Shown here in pieces: positions 44,201 to 46,965 of a stretch of DNA of 64,000 nucleotides. The notes under the pieces are model-generated. The model saw only the letters and a program-made list of their open reading frames with translations. It had not been told where the DNA came from and ran no database searches. Position numbers and translations under genes: made by a program. Positions within the stretch are counted from its first letter, which is position 1. Every line of letters starts with the position of its first letter. The stretch is from Phymorhynchus buccinoides. Lineage: Eukaryota > Mollusca > Gastropoda > Neogastropoda > Raphitomidae. Location of the stretch: positions 39,755,739 to 39,819,738 of the forward strand of contig CM065698.1 of NCBI GenBank assembly GCA_017654935.2. Direction: 5' to 3'.

Positions 44201-46346
44201 GACCAATACTGAGGATAATATCACCTGTTTAGAGGATAACGTCATATGTATGACCAATACTGAGGACTAACTTAAAGATTATTTGTAATGAGGTTAAACT
44301 GAACAACAATGATATTAATTAAAGGGATAAATAAAACATAGTCACCTGCATTGGAGGACAGCATGAGGTCTGAGAGCAGGGAGAAGAGGTCCAGGAAGGC
44401 AGCTTTATGCTGCAGGGGCTCAGATTTGCTGATCACCATTTGCACTGCGCCGCACGTATCGATAAGCACTTGCTGGGGCCTGGAAAATGAGCGCCATAAC
44501 ATTAAACAATATTTTTTAATGCTTCAGTCATGCGCCGTGGGTGCAGCCTTGAGCTGTGCTCACGATCGTGTGCACTGAACCGCCAGTGGCCTCTCAGCAG
44601 ACGACGCTGACGAAGGGAGCGCGACGCCCCTGAAAGCTCCGAGGTGAGCCTAAACTTTTGCTGAGTGAAACTGTTATAAAATTCGTTTTAACACGTATTT
44701 TATTTTATTTTATTTCTTTTTTTGAAGGGGGTGGGTGGGTGAGAAGGTATGATTCTTAGTAAGAGCAAAACGTCAAATATAAAATAACAGGTGAATGTCA
44801 ACAAATCAGTGAGTAACTTGGGGCAGTGGGTAGATGACCCCGCCCCCTCCACAAGTCTCTCACCGTGTGGATACCGGGGGGTCTTTCATAAAAATAGTTC
44901 CCCCACCTTCTTGAAGTTCTGTGCTTGCAACTTCCTCTAATCTGCCACTCTCTTTGACTCTGCATTTTCCCTTTGCTTTTTGTCATCTACTGTCTTTCTG
45001 ACTTCTTGGTCCATTCTCCTGCCTTTTTTCCAAAAATAATCTTCCAAATATTTTCTCCTTTGAGCTCCTCCGAAATCGGAATGTGTCGGCTGTATGCAGC
45101 AGGGAGACCAGTGAAAATTTAAAACCGGACACATACGTACCTTACCCATTATGGTCATATGGCCTGGAAATGCAGAATAATAATAATAATAGGAAGTGAG
45201 TAACTGAGTACATGTACTGAATTTTATAACATCTATGCAAAATTGAGAGTGTCAGATAAAAGCACTCATACACATACAAAACCAAATGCACACAATAAAA
45301 AAAAAAACCCAGCAAAAACAAACAACAAAGACAGATTTGTATTTTGTTTAGCTATCATAGGCCTTCTTGATTAGAGTTTAAATGTGCGTTTTACCCCTTT
45401 CACGGCCAGCATCACCTTTTGGTACCAAATTGATTTAACACCCATGTACGTCACTATATTAAGCGTAAGACATCAAATCAGGGTCTGCTACCCAATGACA
45501 TTGTGCTCATAATTTTGGAGATGAGGATAGATCTTATTACATACCGTATTTTTCGGACTATAGGGCGATACTTTTTTCCTAGACTGAGACCCCTGTGCCT
45601 TATAATATGACTACAGACAAACCCCTATTTTACGACCCTCTGTTAAGCGACCACCTCTCATTTGAGACCGGATTTGTTGGCATGGATGCTCCCAATCGTC
45701 CCGCAAAACAAGGGGTCCCAGGGACTCCTTCACTTACTGTATAGAGGGTCCTAGAGGCGGGATAGAGGGTCCCAGTGGCATTGCGAATGCTAAAAATAAT
45801 GTTTCTAGAGCATCCCTGGGACCCCCACTCCCCACCCACTGCACATTCTTTTAGAGGGTCCTTGAGAATTTTAGTGCTTCATAGACCCCCAAATAGGGGT
45901 CCCTGGGAGCCCTGAAGGGCTAAAGGGAGGGGTTTCTACCTTGGTTTCTTGAGTCAAGAACAACGCTCACTCACAGTGAGTGAGTGACTTGGTGAGGCAG
46001 GCCATGAGGGTGGTCCTCAGGGGGAAGATGAGGAATTTTAGTGCTTCATAGAACCCCAAAATGGGGGTCCCTGTGAGCCCGGTGAAGGGCTAAAGGGAAG
46101 GGGTTTCTACCTTGGTTTCTTGTGTCAAGAACAACGCTCACTCACAGTGACTTGGTGAGGCAGGCCATGAGGGTGGTCCTCAGGGGGAACATGAGGAACT
46201 GCTGCAGCTGCTGCAGGACGCCCCGGTCCAGGCCCTTCAGCTGGGCCATCAGCCCCTGGACACAGGGGGCACTGGGAGAGGTCACCAGCTCCATGCATCG
46301 TGACCTCACACGCTGCAGCGCCGCGCTCACTTCCGCCGACTCCGTC
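11909..46346 (-). CDS. TTI1: TELO2-interacting protein 1, whole gene (24 joined exons)
   Basis: TTI1 is an alpha-helical HEAT-repeat protein. With TELO2 and TTI2 it forms the cytoplasmic TTT complex, an HSP90/R2TP-linked co-chaperone for the PI3K-like kinases (mTOR, ATM, ATR, DNA-PKcs, SMG1, TRRAP). I assembled 24 exons by eye. Every boundary is GT/AG and every phase matches its neighbour. The exons sum to 3,316 bp, about 1,104 residues before a short first exon is added; the human protein is about 1,089. Matching blocks run in order along the human protein: [16 protein letters not shown] (N-terminus), [110 protein letters not shown] and the extreme C-terminus. Introns run from roughly 180 bp to 3.6 kb and are packed with repeats. 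No premature stop or frameshift was seen, so the gene looks intact. Confidence 0.95.
12036..12498 (-). repeat. Dispersed ~460-bp element, continuous copy
   Basis: Inverted partner of 4,804-5,650, lying in the last TTI1 intron. It includes a plausible-looking open frame on the plus strand, but no protein similarity was recognised. Confidence 0.65.
12516..12757. mobile_element. piggyBac-type MITE (TTAA)
   Basis: TTAACCCTTTCGCCGCCAGC at the left and GGCGGTGAAAGGGTTAA at the right form terminal inverted repeats bounded by TTAA on both sides. Non-coding, in the last TTI1 intron. Confidence 0.8.
12819..12941 (-). CDS. TTI1: TTI1 exon 24
   Basis: Acceptor TGTGTGTAG, donor GTAAGA; phase 0 on both sides, 41 codons. 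It encodes [20 protein letters not shown] and a Pro-rich [15 protein letters not shown], matching human [20 protein letters not shown] and TPPHPSLHPVQ. Confidence 0.9.
13529..13712. repeat. (CA)n / CACAGATA mixed microsatellite
   Basis: Imperfect CA repeats with periodic GATACACA interruptions, immediately intronic to TTI1 exon 23. Long open frames on both strands are artefacts. Confidence 0.9.
13718..13804 (-). CDS. TTI1: TTI1 exon 23
   Basis: Acceptor TTGTGTCAG, donor GTAACA; phase 0 on both sides, 29 codons. It encodes [20 protein letters not shown] and QRQPSHLQQ, matching human [20 protein letters not shown]. The donor-side intron is a long mixed (CA)n tract. Confidence 0.92.
13950..14500. 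mobile_element. CCGTATTTTTC-type MITE, host of nested insertions
   Basis: The left end ATTTTTCAGACTATAAGGCG and right end CTTATAGTCCGAAATATACG match the uninterrupted copy at 17,583-17,754. About 400 bp of another MITE splits it at 14,022-14,419. Confidence 0.8.
14022..14419. mobile_element. pogo/Tigger-like MITE inserted in another MITE
   Basis: CAGTGGAACCTCCCTTATAA at the left and GGGAGGTTCCATTG at the right, with TA on both sides. Its middle carries a third repeat (about 14,085-14,300, GGGCATTCACTCTTGC family) that is absent from the simpler copy at 14,558-14,717. Confidence 0.8.
14558..14717. mobile_element. pogo/Tigger-like MITE, short copy
   Basis: 160 bp from CAGTGGAACCTCCC to GGGAGGTTCCACTG, flanked by TA. 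It gives the un-nested form of the element at 14,022-14,419. Confidence 0.8.
14820..15262. mobile_element. Possible hAT-like fragments with AACCGGTT motifs
   Basis: GTAGAGGTGGGGGGAAAAACC at the left and AACCGGTTCTCAACTCTAGT at the right are partly inverted, and AACCGGTT-like motifs occur at both ends. A (TG)n run lies between. No clear target duplication was found. Confidence 0.35.
15271..15838 (+). mobile_element. A-tailed retroelement, copy with extra internal segment
   Basis: Shares TCAGTAGGGGGCTTAGTAGG-type sequence, GTGACTCAG.AGCAGTGCAG and the GATGGGACAGCAAAAAAAA end with 8,687-8,988. About 250 bp of CCTCTGA-rich sequence (15,495-15,750) is extra. It ends 14 bp from TTI1 exon 22. Confidence 0.7.
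15852..15939 (-). CDS. TTI1: TTI1 exon 22
   Basis: Acceptor TACTTCCAG, donor GTGACA; phase 2 in, phase 0 out. It encodes [20 protein letters not shown] and [10 protein letters not shown], matching human [20 protein letters not shown]. Confidence 0.9.
16070..16230. repeat. (CA)n microsatellite
   Basis: CA repeats with GCATGCAT interruptions, next to the duplicated pseudo-exon of TTI1. Confidence 0.9.
16237..16325 (-). pseudogene. TTI1 duplicated pseudo-exon 21
   Basis: This block repeats exon 21 from GTTGTGGGGACTTCATTC through the donor-side sequence TCACAAACCAG|GTAGGT. Relative to exon 21 it has lost two bases after the CGACAGAG motif, which shifts the frame to an immediate stop, and it carries scattered substitutions. 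The donor is intact and even closer to consensus. No good acceptor is visible because a CA-rich tract abuts the 5' part. It looks like a relic of a tandem exon duplication rather than a usable alternative exon. Confidence 0.75.
16448..16563 (-). CDS. TTI1: TTI1 exon 21
   Basis: Acceptor TTGGTGCAG, donor GTGTGT; phase 0 in, phase 2 out. It encodes [20 protein letters not shown] and [18 protein letters not shown], matching human [20 protein letters not shown]. A diverged, frameshifted second copy lies 211 bp downstream at 16,237-16,325. Confidence 0.93.
16882..17120. mobile_element. Foldback element in a TTI1 intron
   Basis: GATTACCATCTGGAGGGGGC and CAATTGCGATCATG on the left pair with ATGATAGCAATTGCCCCCCG and GATGGTAACAATC on the right. 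Non-coding. The rest of 16,564-17,582 shows nothing that I recognise. Confidence 0.6.
17583..17754. mobile_element. CCGTATTTTTC-type MITE, intact copy
   Basis: TACCGTATTTTTCTGACTAT and CCTTATAGTCC..ATACGGTA are inverted ends bounded by TA, consistent with Tc1/mariner-type mobilisation. Other copies: 13,950, 21,281, 34,157 and 45,544. Confidence 0.8.
18354..18436 (-). CDS. TTI1: TTI1 exon 20
   Basis: Acceptor TTTCATCAG, donor GTAATC; phase 1 in, phase 0 out. It encodes [20 protein letters not shown] and EKLVVIK, matching human [20 protein letters not shown]. Confidence 0.93.
18618..18785. mobile_element. piggyBac-type MITE (TTAA), short subfamily
   Basis: TTAACCCTTTCGCTGCCG at the left and GGCAGCGAAGAGGTTAA at the right, bounded by TTAA. 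The interior has ACGTATATATACGT-like inverted segments. Confidence 0.7.
18838..18971. repeat. (CT)n microsatellite, ~130 bp
   Basis: Nearly pure CT tract in the intron upstream of TTI1 exon 20's acceptor side. All overlapping frames are artefacts. Confidence 0.92.
19060..19366 (-). mobile_element. CAA-tailed element, copy 2
   Basis: Reverse-orientation copy: TCCTGGCTAAAAGACTCCAG at the low end and CCTTAAGCCAAGG at the high end. Confidence 0.75.
19478..19690 (-). repeat. Dispersed element shared with 60,741-60,990
   Basis: TAGCCGCCGCTGTGAATGGT, ACCCCACTAACGATAACTCT and TAAGTAGTCCATCTTACCC match the plus-oriented copy at 60,741-60,990 at high identity. Function is unknown; the open frame over the second copy is not supported by this one. 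Confidence 0.65.
20133..20238 (-). CDS. TTI1: TTI1 exon 19
   Basis: Acceptor CCCCTACAG, donor GTGAGG; phase 0 in, phase 1 out. It encodes [20 protein letters not shown] and [15 protein letters not shown], matching human [20 protein letters not shown]. Confidence 0.9.
20341..20738 (+). mobile_element. tRNA-headed SINE (type II tRNA-like), copy 1
   Basis: GGTGGCAGAGTGGTTAAGAC is a pol III A box of Leu/Ser type, and GGGTTCGAATCCCGGC is a perfect B box 55 bp later. The body includes GTAAAAATCCCACGG, GTCGGTAAGAGCAGGGAGAA, a variable C/CA stretch, and the end GACTAGAATATACCAAATAC. It is inside a TTI1 intron. Confidence 0.85.
20952..21221 (-). CDS. TTI1: TTI1 exon 18 (acidic linker)
   Basis: Acceptor TTGGATCAG, donor GTGGGT; phase 0 on both sides, 90 codons. 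It encodes the variable linker: [20 protein letters not shown], then an acidic Glu-rich stretch, ending [10 protein letters not shown]. The human linker is likewise acidic, with DFDNEEEEQSVPPK, and is flanked by EQFLLNYLKEKD and PLPLQIQIAMDV. Confidence 0.88.
21281..21450. mobile_element. CCGTATTTTTC-type MITE, diverged copy
   Basis: TACCGTATTCTACGGACTAC at the left and CTCATAGTCCGTAAAATATG at the right. Confidence 0.65.
21567..21722 (-). mobile_element. CAA-tailed element, truncated copy 3
   Basis: GACTCCAGGGATCATCCCAA to CCACACTCCGACTTCGGAGG matches the 3' half of the family in reverse. Confidence 0.65.
22294..22565 (+). mobile_element. GAA-tailed SINE-like element, truncated copy
   Basis: CTCTTTGACTCTGCCTTTTC, CTCCGAAATCGGAATGTGTT, CCATATGGCCTGGGAACGCA and (GAA)n are shared with the full-length copies. 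The sequence after the tail (GTCGTAAATCTTCAGTC) repeats a block at 21,798. Confidence 0.7.
22682..22783 (-). CDS. TTI1: TTI1 exon 17
   Basis: Acceptor TCTGTCAG, donor GTAAAA; phase 0 on both sides, 34 codons. It encodes [20 protein letters not shown] and [14 protein letters not shown], matching human [20 protein letters not shown] and LAQWFPD. Confidence 0.92.
22822..23120 (+). mobile_element. CAA-tailed element, copy 4
   Basis: AAGGCTGTGTCAGACCAACT to a CAACAAACAACAACAAAC tail. Upstream of TTI1 exon 17. Confidence 0.75.
23298..23515. repeat. GGGACCC repeat family, copy 1
   Basis: GGGACCCCCATTTTGGGGGT, CTCTAAAAGAATGTGCAGGG and GACCCTCTATCCCGCCTCTA recur in reverse at 45,690-45,915 and 46,790-46,965. 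It is rich in short inverted GGGTCC/GGACCC motifs. Confidence 0.65.
23904..24069 (-). CDS. TTI1: TTI1 exon 16
   Basis: Acceptor CTTCCACAG, donor GTATAG; phase 2 in, phase 0 out. It encodes [20 protein letters not shown] and [20 protein letters not shown], among the best matches to human TTI1 (HLINQNSDYLVNGISLNLR, HTPKVLEVML). Confidence 0.94.
24164..24297 (+). mobile_element. GAA-tailed SINE-like element, 5'-truncated copy
   Basis: CTCCTCCGAAATCGGAATGT to (GAA)n, flanked by GATGATGAC at 24,155-24,163 and 24,298-24,306. Confidence 0.75.
24356..24632. mobile_element. CATGGRTGCAAC MITE, 6-bp target duplication
   Basis: CATGGATGCAACTGG and AAGGTTGCATCCATG are inverted ends, with ACATTT on both flanks (24,350-24,355 and 24,633-24,638). 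The interior contains GGGGTCCAGGGGCCGCC and CCCCCCTGAAGCTGAAGA, shared with 61,307-61,811 and 62,616-62,934. Confidence 0.7.
24726..24862 (-). CDS. TTI1: TTI1 exon 15
   Basis: Acceptor TGTGTGCAG, donor GTACGT; phase 0 in, phase 2 out. It encodes [37 protein letters not shown] and ATACGYQ, closely matching human FCLLLMSALYPVLEKAGD and VCRACGYDS. Confidence 0.93.
24890..25110. repeat. (CA)n / TGTACACA mixed microsatellite
   Basis: Degenerate CA repeats with regular TGTACACA interruptions, beside TTI1 exon 15. Open frames on both strands are artefacts. Confidence 0.9.
25138..25340 (-). repeat. GGGCATTCACTCTTGC element
   Basis: Two related halves (TTTTGCAAGAGTGAATGCCC twice, CCAATAACCCTATTTGAAG). 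Reverse copy of the segment nested at 14,085-14,300. Confidence 0.6.
25649..26042. mobile_element. TTAA MITE (TTAACTCATTC family), copy 1
   Basis: TTAACTCATTCGCATCGCAA at the left and CGACTTGAATGAGTTAA at the right, about 394 bp. It is highly similar, in reverse, to 41,855-42,250. It ends 22 bp from TTI1 exon 14. Confidence 0.8.
26064..26346 (-). CDS. TTI1: TTI1 exon 14 (with low-complexity insertion)
   Basis: The largest exon, 283 bp. Acceptor TACGTACAG, donor GTAGTC; phase 2 in, phase 0 out. It opens with [13 protein letters not shown] (human VTSILEEYTSQENW) and closes with [19 protein letters not shown] (human NIWQICIQLEGIGQFAY). Between them is a lineage-specific run of His, Ser and Asp/Gly codons. 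The matching region of the human protein is a divergent loop, so the run is probably unstructured. Confidence 0.9.
26641..27050 (+). mobile_element. CAA-tailed element, copy 5, split by a SINE
   Basis: GACATAGGCTAGAACACCAA .. GGGGATTGTCTTTAGCCATG .. CAACAAACAACAAAC. The family consensus is interrupted at the TATGT/AGTTATG position by the SINE at 26,693-26,836. Confidence 0.7.
26693..26836 (+). mobile_element. Short tRNA-headed SINE nested in the CAA-tailed element
   Basis: TGGCACAGAGGTAACGCG (A box) and GAGTTCGAACCTGGG (B box) lie 35-40 bp apart. The body runs CAACCCATATTTCAC to TAAAGTACCTAATACTT. Confidence 0.65.
27155..29215. repeat. Satellite of 55/59-bp units, ~35 copies
   Basis: The unit is TGTAAAG(AAAG)GGAGAGGG then AAGTGAAATAGTCATGGTAG and CCTCCTTAACTTTATTTAAA. 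Two unit lengths differ by the optional AAAG. Copies are almost identical except for a scrambled patch near 27,680-27,850, small patches at 28,660 and 28,960-29,040, and a few AGAAGG or TCAAGG variants. No spacers are present. It lies in the TTI1 intron between exons 13 and 14. Confidence 0.95.
29593..29734. repeat. 142-bp near-perfect palindrome
   Basis: Two 71-bp arms with no loop, centred on TATTAAATTTAATA, and one mismatch (GTTGAG against CTCGAC). It contains AGCATGATGCTAACTTAG and its complement. It is in the TTI1 intron, about 200 bp after the exon 13 donor. Confidence 0.93.
29942..30113 (-). CDS. TTI1: TTI1 exon 13
   Basis: Acceptor AATGTGCAG, donor GTGCGT; phase 1 in, phase 2 out. 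It encodes [20 protein letters not shown] and [15 protein letters not shown], aligned with human [20 protein letters not shown] and MILNELVTG. Confidence 0.88.
30154..30326 (-). mobile_element. GAA-tailed SINE-like element, truncated copy
   Basis: (CTT)n, TTCTGCGTTCCCGGGCC, TGTCCGGTTATCAGTTTTCA and TTTCGTCGGAGCTCAAAGAA match the family in reverse. Confidence 0.7.
30326..30496. repeat. (TG)n and (GA)n microsatellites
   Basis: A TG run at 30,330-30,358, then GTGTGT/GAGAGA tracts and a pure GA run at 30,441-30,494. Confidence 0.9.
30631..30750 (-). CDS. TTI1: TTI1 exon 12
   Basis: Acceptor TTTTCCAG, donor GTGAGA; phase 1 on both sides. It encodes [20 protein letters not shown] and [20 protein letters not shown], aligned with human [23 protein letters not shown]. 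Confidence 0.9.
30751..31861. other. TTI1 intron, mostly unrecognised
   Basis: A/T-rich intron. GAAAGAGTTGCACCCACAG near 31,266 and GTCTGCACCCATGTATTC near 31,772 look like decayed ends of the CATGGGTGCAAC family. Nothing else is recognised. Confidence 0.4.
31862..31960 (-). mobile_element. GAA-tailed SINE-like fragment
   Basis: GTCAAAGAGAGTGATAGATT and GAAGCTGCTAGCAGAAGGTG match the 5' half of the family in reverse; both ends are missing. Confidence 0.55.
31988..32310 (-). mobile_element. A-tailed retroelement inserted at a TTI1 splice donor
   Basis: TTTTTTTGCTGTCCCATCTT at the low end is the A-tail side of the family. It is flanked by a 15-bp duplication: CGTGGTTGGAGTCTT at 31,973-31,987 and CGTGGTAGGAGTCTT at 32,311-32,325. 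The right copy begins at intron position +3 of TTI1 exon 11. Confidence 0.8.
32328..32465 (-). CDS. TTI1: TTI1 exon 11
   Basis: Acceptor TTGTTCCAG, donor GTAAGA; phase 1 on both sides. It encodes [20 protein letters not shown] and [18 protein letters not shown], matching human [21 protein letters not shown]. A poly(A)-tailed element has inserted into the following intron with its 15-bp target duplication starting at intron position +3, leaving the donor intact. Confidence 0.93.
33170..33480 (+). mobile_element. CAA-tailed element, copy 6
   Basis: CATGGCTTAAGGCTGTGTCA start and GGTAGGACAACAACAACAAC end. It ends 29 bp from TTI1 exon 10's donor. Confidence 0.75.
33509..33565 (-). CDS. TTI1: TTI1 exon 10 (microexon-sized)
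   Basis: A 57-bp exon with acceptor TTCTACAG and donor GTGGGT; phase 1 on both sides. It encodes [20 protein letters not shown], matching human DQGKFSTLSLLLGYLKLLG. Confidence 0.88.
   Translation of the reverse strand, partial: TKKRSERCPDCWSVTSPS
33600..34090. repeat. 38-bp minisatellite (two 19-bp halves)
   Basis: TCAACGTATTTGTCTATAT alternates with TCAACACGTATGTCCAAAT, perfect in the middle and decaying to both sides. Because no half carries a stop, several plus-strand frames stay open; this is not a gene. Confidence 0.88.
34157..34324. mobile_element. CCGTATTTTTC-type MITE, diverged copy
   Basis: ATATCTTACGGACCACAG..GCGATACTTTTTCCC at the left and TAATATGATAGTTTGCAAAA..GCGGTA at the right. 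Confidence 0.55.
34425..34639 (-). CDS. TTI1: TTI1 exon 9
   Basis: Acceptor CGACAACAG, donor GTTAAG; phase 2 in, phase 1 out. It encodes [36 protein letters not shown] and [14 protein letters not shown], matching human [20 protein letters not shown] and LATSLPRLM. The end coordinate relies on the open reading frame and may be off by one base. Confidence 0.92.
35519..35906 (-). mobile_element. GAA-tailed SINE-like element, near full-length
   Basis: From (TTC)n at the low end to GAGGCATCCACCCACTGC at the high end, including the 5' CACTGC that marks the start of full-length copies. Confidence 0.75.
36000..36300. repeat. CT-rich tract with duplicated TTI1-intron sequence
   Basis: GTCGTTGAGCCCAGGCG (35,956), GGTGTTGAGCCCAGGCAACT (36,090) and GTCGTTGGGCCCAGGCGACC (36,326) show two partial copies of the 3' end of TTI1 exon 8 in its downstream intron, separated by CT-rich sequence. 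Confidence 0.55.
36307..36493 (-). CDS. TTI1: TTI1 exon 8
   Basis: Acceptor CACGACAG, donor GTGATT; phase 1 in, phase 2 out. It encodes [20 protein letters not shown] and [20 protein letters not shown], aligned with human READWVKKTGDKL and [20 protein letters not shown]. The HPHWKVR block is nearly invariant. Confidence 0.93.
36494..37282. other. TTI1 intron, no feature recognised
   Basis: Ordinary A/T-rich intron sequence. I see no gene, RNA or clear repeat between exon 8 and the TTAA MITE. Confidence 0.4.
37283..37528. mobile_element. piggyBac-type MITE (TTAA), intact
   Basis: TTAACCCTTTCACTGCCAGC and TTGGCAGTGAAAGGGTTAA are inverted ends bounded by TTAA, 246 bp. Confidence 0.82.
37792..37852. 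repeat. (GAGT)n microsatellite
   Basis: About 15 tandem GAGT units, followed by an A/G-rich stretch at 37,970-38,050. Confidence 0.92.
38082..38172 (-). CDS. TTI1: TTI1 exon 7
   Basis: The acceptor GTGTGCACAG sits at the end of a long (TG)n tract that replaces a usual polypyrimidine tract. Donor GTGAGT; phase 0 in, phase 1 out. It encodes [20 protein letters not shown] and [11 protein letters not shown], aligned with human LKIFYKTVSFIMADEQL. Confidence 0.85.
38178..38294. repeat. (CA)n microsatellite at the TTI1 exon 7 acceptor
   Basis: CA tract with AATATA and CATACATAT interruptions. On the sense strand it supplies the TG-rich sequence directly before the acceptor. Confidence 0.9.
38303..38500. 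repeat. Intronic duplicate of 41,408-41,576
   Basis: TTGATAGAAATCAATTTGAA, ACGCATTCAAACAAA, CTACACAAAGACGAACAAGA and ACAGACCTAAAGGCAAGAAGG recur in the same order and orientation about 3.1 kb away. Confidence 0.7.
38792..38910 (-). CDS. TTI1: TTI1 exon 6
   Basis: Acceptor TCCACCAG directly after a CA/TG tract, donor GTGAGT; phase 1 in, phase 0 out. It encodes [15 protein letters not shown], then [20 protein letters not shown], one of the strongest matches to human TTI1 (LPGISTALTRLITGDFKQG). Confidence 0.93.
38920..39100. repeat. (CA)n microsatellite
   Basis: CA runs broken by GTGACA, immediately upstream of the TTI1 exon 6 acceptor. Confidence 0.9.
39229..39300. repeat. (GA)n microsatellite
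   Basis: Pure GA run of about 70 bp after a G-run. Confidence 0.92.
39680..41000 (-). pseudogene. Non-LTR retrotransposon reverse transcriptase, 5'-truncated, one stop
   Basis: The minus-strand frame shows reverse-transcriptase palm motifs: [12 protein letters not shown] (the catalytic xxDD box), [13 protein letters not shown] and [10 protein letters not shown]. It then has a thumb/connection region and a CCHC-type zinc-binding motif [18 protein letters not shown] typical of ORF2 C-termini. The two halves are in the same frame and are separated by a single TAA at 40,478-40,480. The frame ends in TAG at 39,680. The 5' side runs into a (GA)n tract at about 41,000, so the endonuclease is missing. 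The element sits in a TTI1 intron in the sense orientation. Clade is unresolved (CR1/L2-like is plausible). Confidence 0.88.
41190..41260. repeat. (GA)n microsatellite
   Basis: GA run within a longer GA-rich region (41,000-41,390) that also holds a G21-type run. The frame reading through it in the minus direction is not coding. Confidence 0.9.
41408..41576. repeat. Intronic duplicate of 38,303-38,500
   Basis: Partner of the earlier entry. The non-LTR element lies between the two copies. Confidence 0.7.
41617..41771 (-). CDS. TTI1: TTI1 exon 5
   Basis: Acceptor CTTCACAG, donor GTGAGG; phase 2 in, phase 1 out. It encodes [20 protein letters not shown] and [18 protein letters not shown], aligned with human PSILPRLGFAVSLLLGLA and ALKCLQVLLLQ. 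Confidence 0.9.
41846..42540 (+). mobile_element. CAA-tailed element, copy 7, split by a TTAA MITE
   Basis: CGCCTTGGC precedes and GCTGTGTCAGACCAACTGAC follows the MITE at 41,855-42,250. Joining them through one TTAA restores the family consensus. Confidence 0.8.
41855..42250. mobile_element. TTAA MITE (TTAACTCATTC family), copy 2
   Basis: TTAACTCATTCAAGTCGTTC and GATGCGAATGAGTTAA ends. It is the reverse of 25,649-26,042 and is inserted exactly at the TTAA of the CAA-tailed element. Confidence 0.85.
42765..42962. repeat. (CA)n microsatellite
   Basis: CA repeats with CTCACACA and GCACGCAC variants, next to TTI1 exon 4's donor. Confidence 0.9.
43017..43101 (-). CDS. TTI1: TTI1 exon 4
   Basis: Acceptor TTTGCAG, donor GTGAGT; phase 1 in, phase 2 out. 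It encodes [17 protein letters not shown] then [12 protein letters not shown], aligned with human SEELKLAVIQGLSTLM. It lies just downstream of a tRNA SINE copy on the other side of the acceptor. Confidence 0.86.
43157..43506 (+). mobile_element. tRNA-headed SINE (type II tRNA-like), copy 2
   Basis: Same head, body and GACTAGAATATAC.AAATACC end as 20,341-20,738, with a C-rich variable segment. Confidence 0.85.
44018..44265. repeat. 74-bp tandem repeat, ~3.5 copies
   Basis: TTTAGAGGATAACGTCATGA, TAATATTATGTATGACCAAT and ACTGAGGATAATATCACCTG repeat three times with few changes; a shorter last unit follows. Confidence 0.85.
44346..44479 (-). CDS. TTI1: TTI1 exon 3
   Basis: Acceptor TTTTCCAG, donor GTGACT; phase 2 in, phase 1 out. 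It encodes [18 protein letters not shown], then [15 protein letters not shown], aligned with the second N-terminal helical repeat of human TTI1 (LFSELSACLYSPS). Confidence 0.88.
44819..45194 (+). mobile_element. GAA-family SINE-like element, full-length with TSD
   Basis: TGGGGCAGTGGGTAGATG start, ACTCTCTTTGACTCTGC, CTCCGAAATCGGAATGTGTC, CATTATGGTCATATGGCCTG and an (AAT)n tail. Flanked by AGTGAGTAACT at 44,808-44,818 and 45,195-45,205. Confidence 0.85.
45394..45545. mobile_element. piggyBac-type MITE fragment
   Basis: TACCCCTTTCACGGCCAGCA start and CATCAAATCAGGGTCTGCTA interior are shared with the TTAACCC family. The right end is replaced by the CCGTATTTTTC MITE. Confidence 0.5.
45544..45613. 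mobile_element. CCGTATTTTTC-type MITE, left half
   Basis: TACCGTATTTTTCGGACTAT through CCTTATAATATGACTACA; the right half is missing. Confidence 0.6.
45690..45915. repeat. GGGACCC repeat family, copy 2 (reverse)
   Basis: CAAAACAAGGGGTCCCAGGG to GACCCCCAAATAGGGGTCCC, reverse of 23,298-23,515. A 60-bp piece recurs at 46,030-46,085 as part of the exon-2 duplication. Confidence 0.65.
45914..46033 (-). pseudogene. Partial duplication of TTI1 exon 2 with its donor
   Basis: This block repeats 46,079-46,198, including the last 50-odd coding bases of exon 2 ([14 protein letters not shown]), the donor side and about 65 bp of intron. The coding copy has few differences. It lies 165 bp downstream in the first long intron and has no acceptor. 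A CACTCA expansion separates its coding end from the donor. Confidence 0.75.
46146..46346 (-). CDS. TTI1: TTI1 exon 2 (N-terminal HEAT segment)
   Basis: The acceptor TTTTTCCAG ends at 46,347 and the donor is GTGAGT at 46,145. It enters in phase 2 and leaves in phase 2. It encodes [11 protein letters not shown] through [19 protein letters not shown], matching the first helices of human TTI1 (ELQQYILFPLRFTL). The 3' part of this exon is duplicated downstream at 45,914-46,033. Confidence 0.9.
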
Positions 46347-46789
46347 CTGGAAAAAGACAAAACGTTTAAGCTGCGCTTTTAGAGTCACATTGAGCGCAGG
46401 GTTGGATTTATCAATTGGGCATTTAAATCACTTGCTTATGCGCATAATAGGGGAGGGAAGGGGGAGGGAGTCGTGTTTTAATCAGGGATAACTTCAGCAC
46501 TTCGAGAATGATGAGCTGAGCTTGAGGGACTGGACTGTCTCTGATTGCAGGGAGTTTCCAGTCAACCCCCCCCCCCCGGCGGACGGTTTCGTGTAGGTCT
46601 CGGCTTTGGGGCATGGATTCTTGGACTGCTTGTGGTTTTGCTTTCTCTGCTGGGGGCATGGGTTTGGGGGTGCTGCATTTCACACAGGCCTAGCCATTTT
46701 GTGATCTTGTAGATCATGGCTAGCCTGGAACGCCGCGGCGCTCAGGCGAGTATGGTCATTGTAGCTGGTGGACGGGCTCCCAATCGGCC

Positions 46790-46965
46790 CTGGCAAAACA
46801 AGGGGTCCCAGGACTCATTCACTTACGCATAGTGTCCTAGAGGCGTGATAGAGGATCCCAGTCAGTGGCAGTGCGAATGCTAAAAATAATTTTTTTAGTG
46901 GCATCCATCGGAAACCCTTCAATTCTTTTAGAGGGAGTGTCCTTTAGAATTTTAGTGCTTCAGGC
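46790..46965. repeat. GGGACCC repeat family, copy 3 (reverse)
   Basis: CAAAACAAGGGGTCCCAGGA and GATAGAGGATCCCAGT. The rest of 46,966-47,870 is unrecognised first-intron sequence. Confidence 0.6.

Noticed and set aside
46805..46830. TTI1 first exon with the strong GTAAGTG donor
   Set aside because: It lies in a GGGACCC-family repeat and the upstream ATG gives phase 1, which does not fit exon 2 (phase 2 needed).
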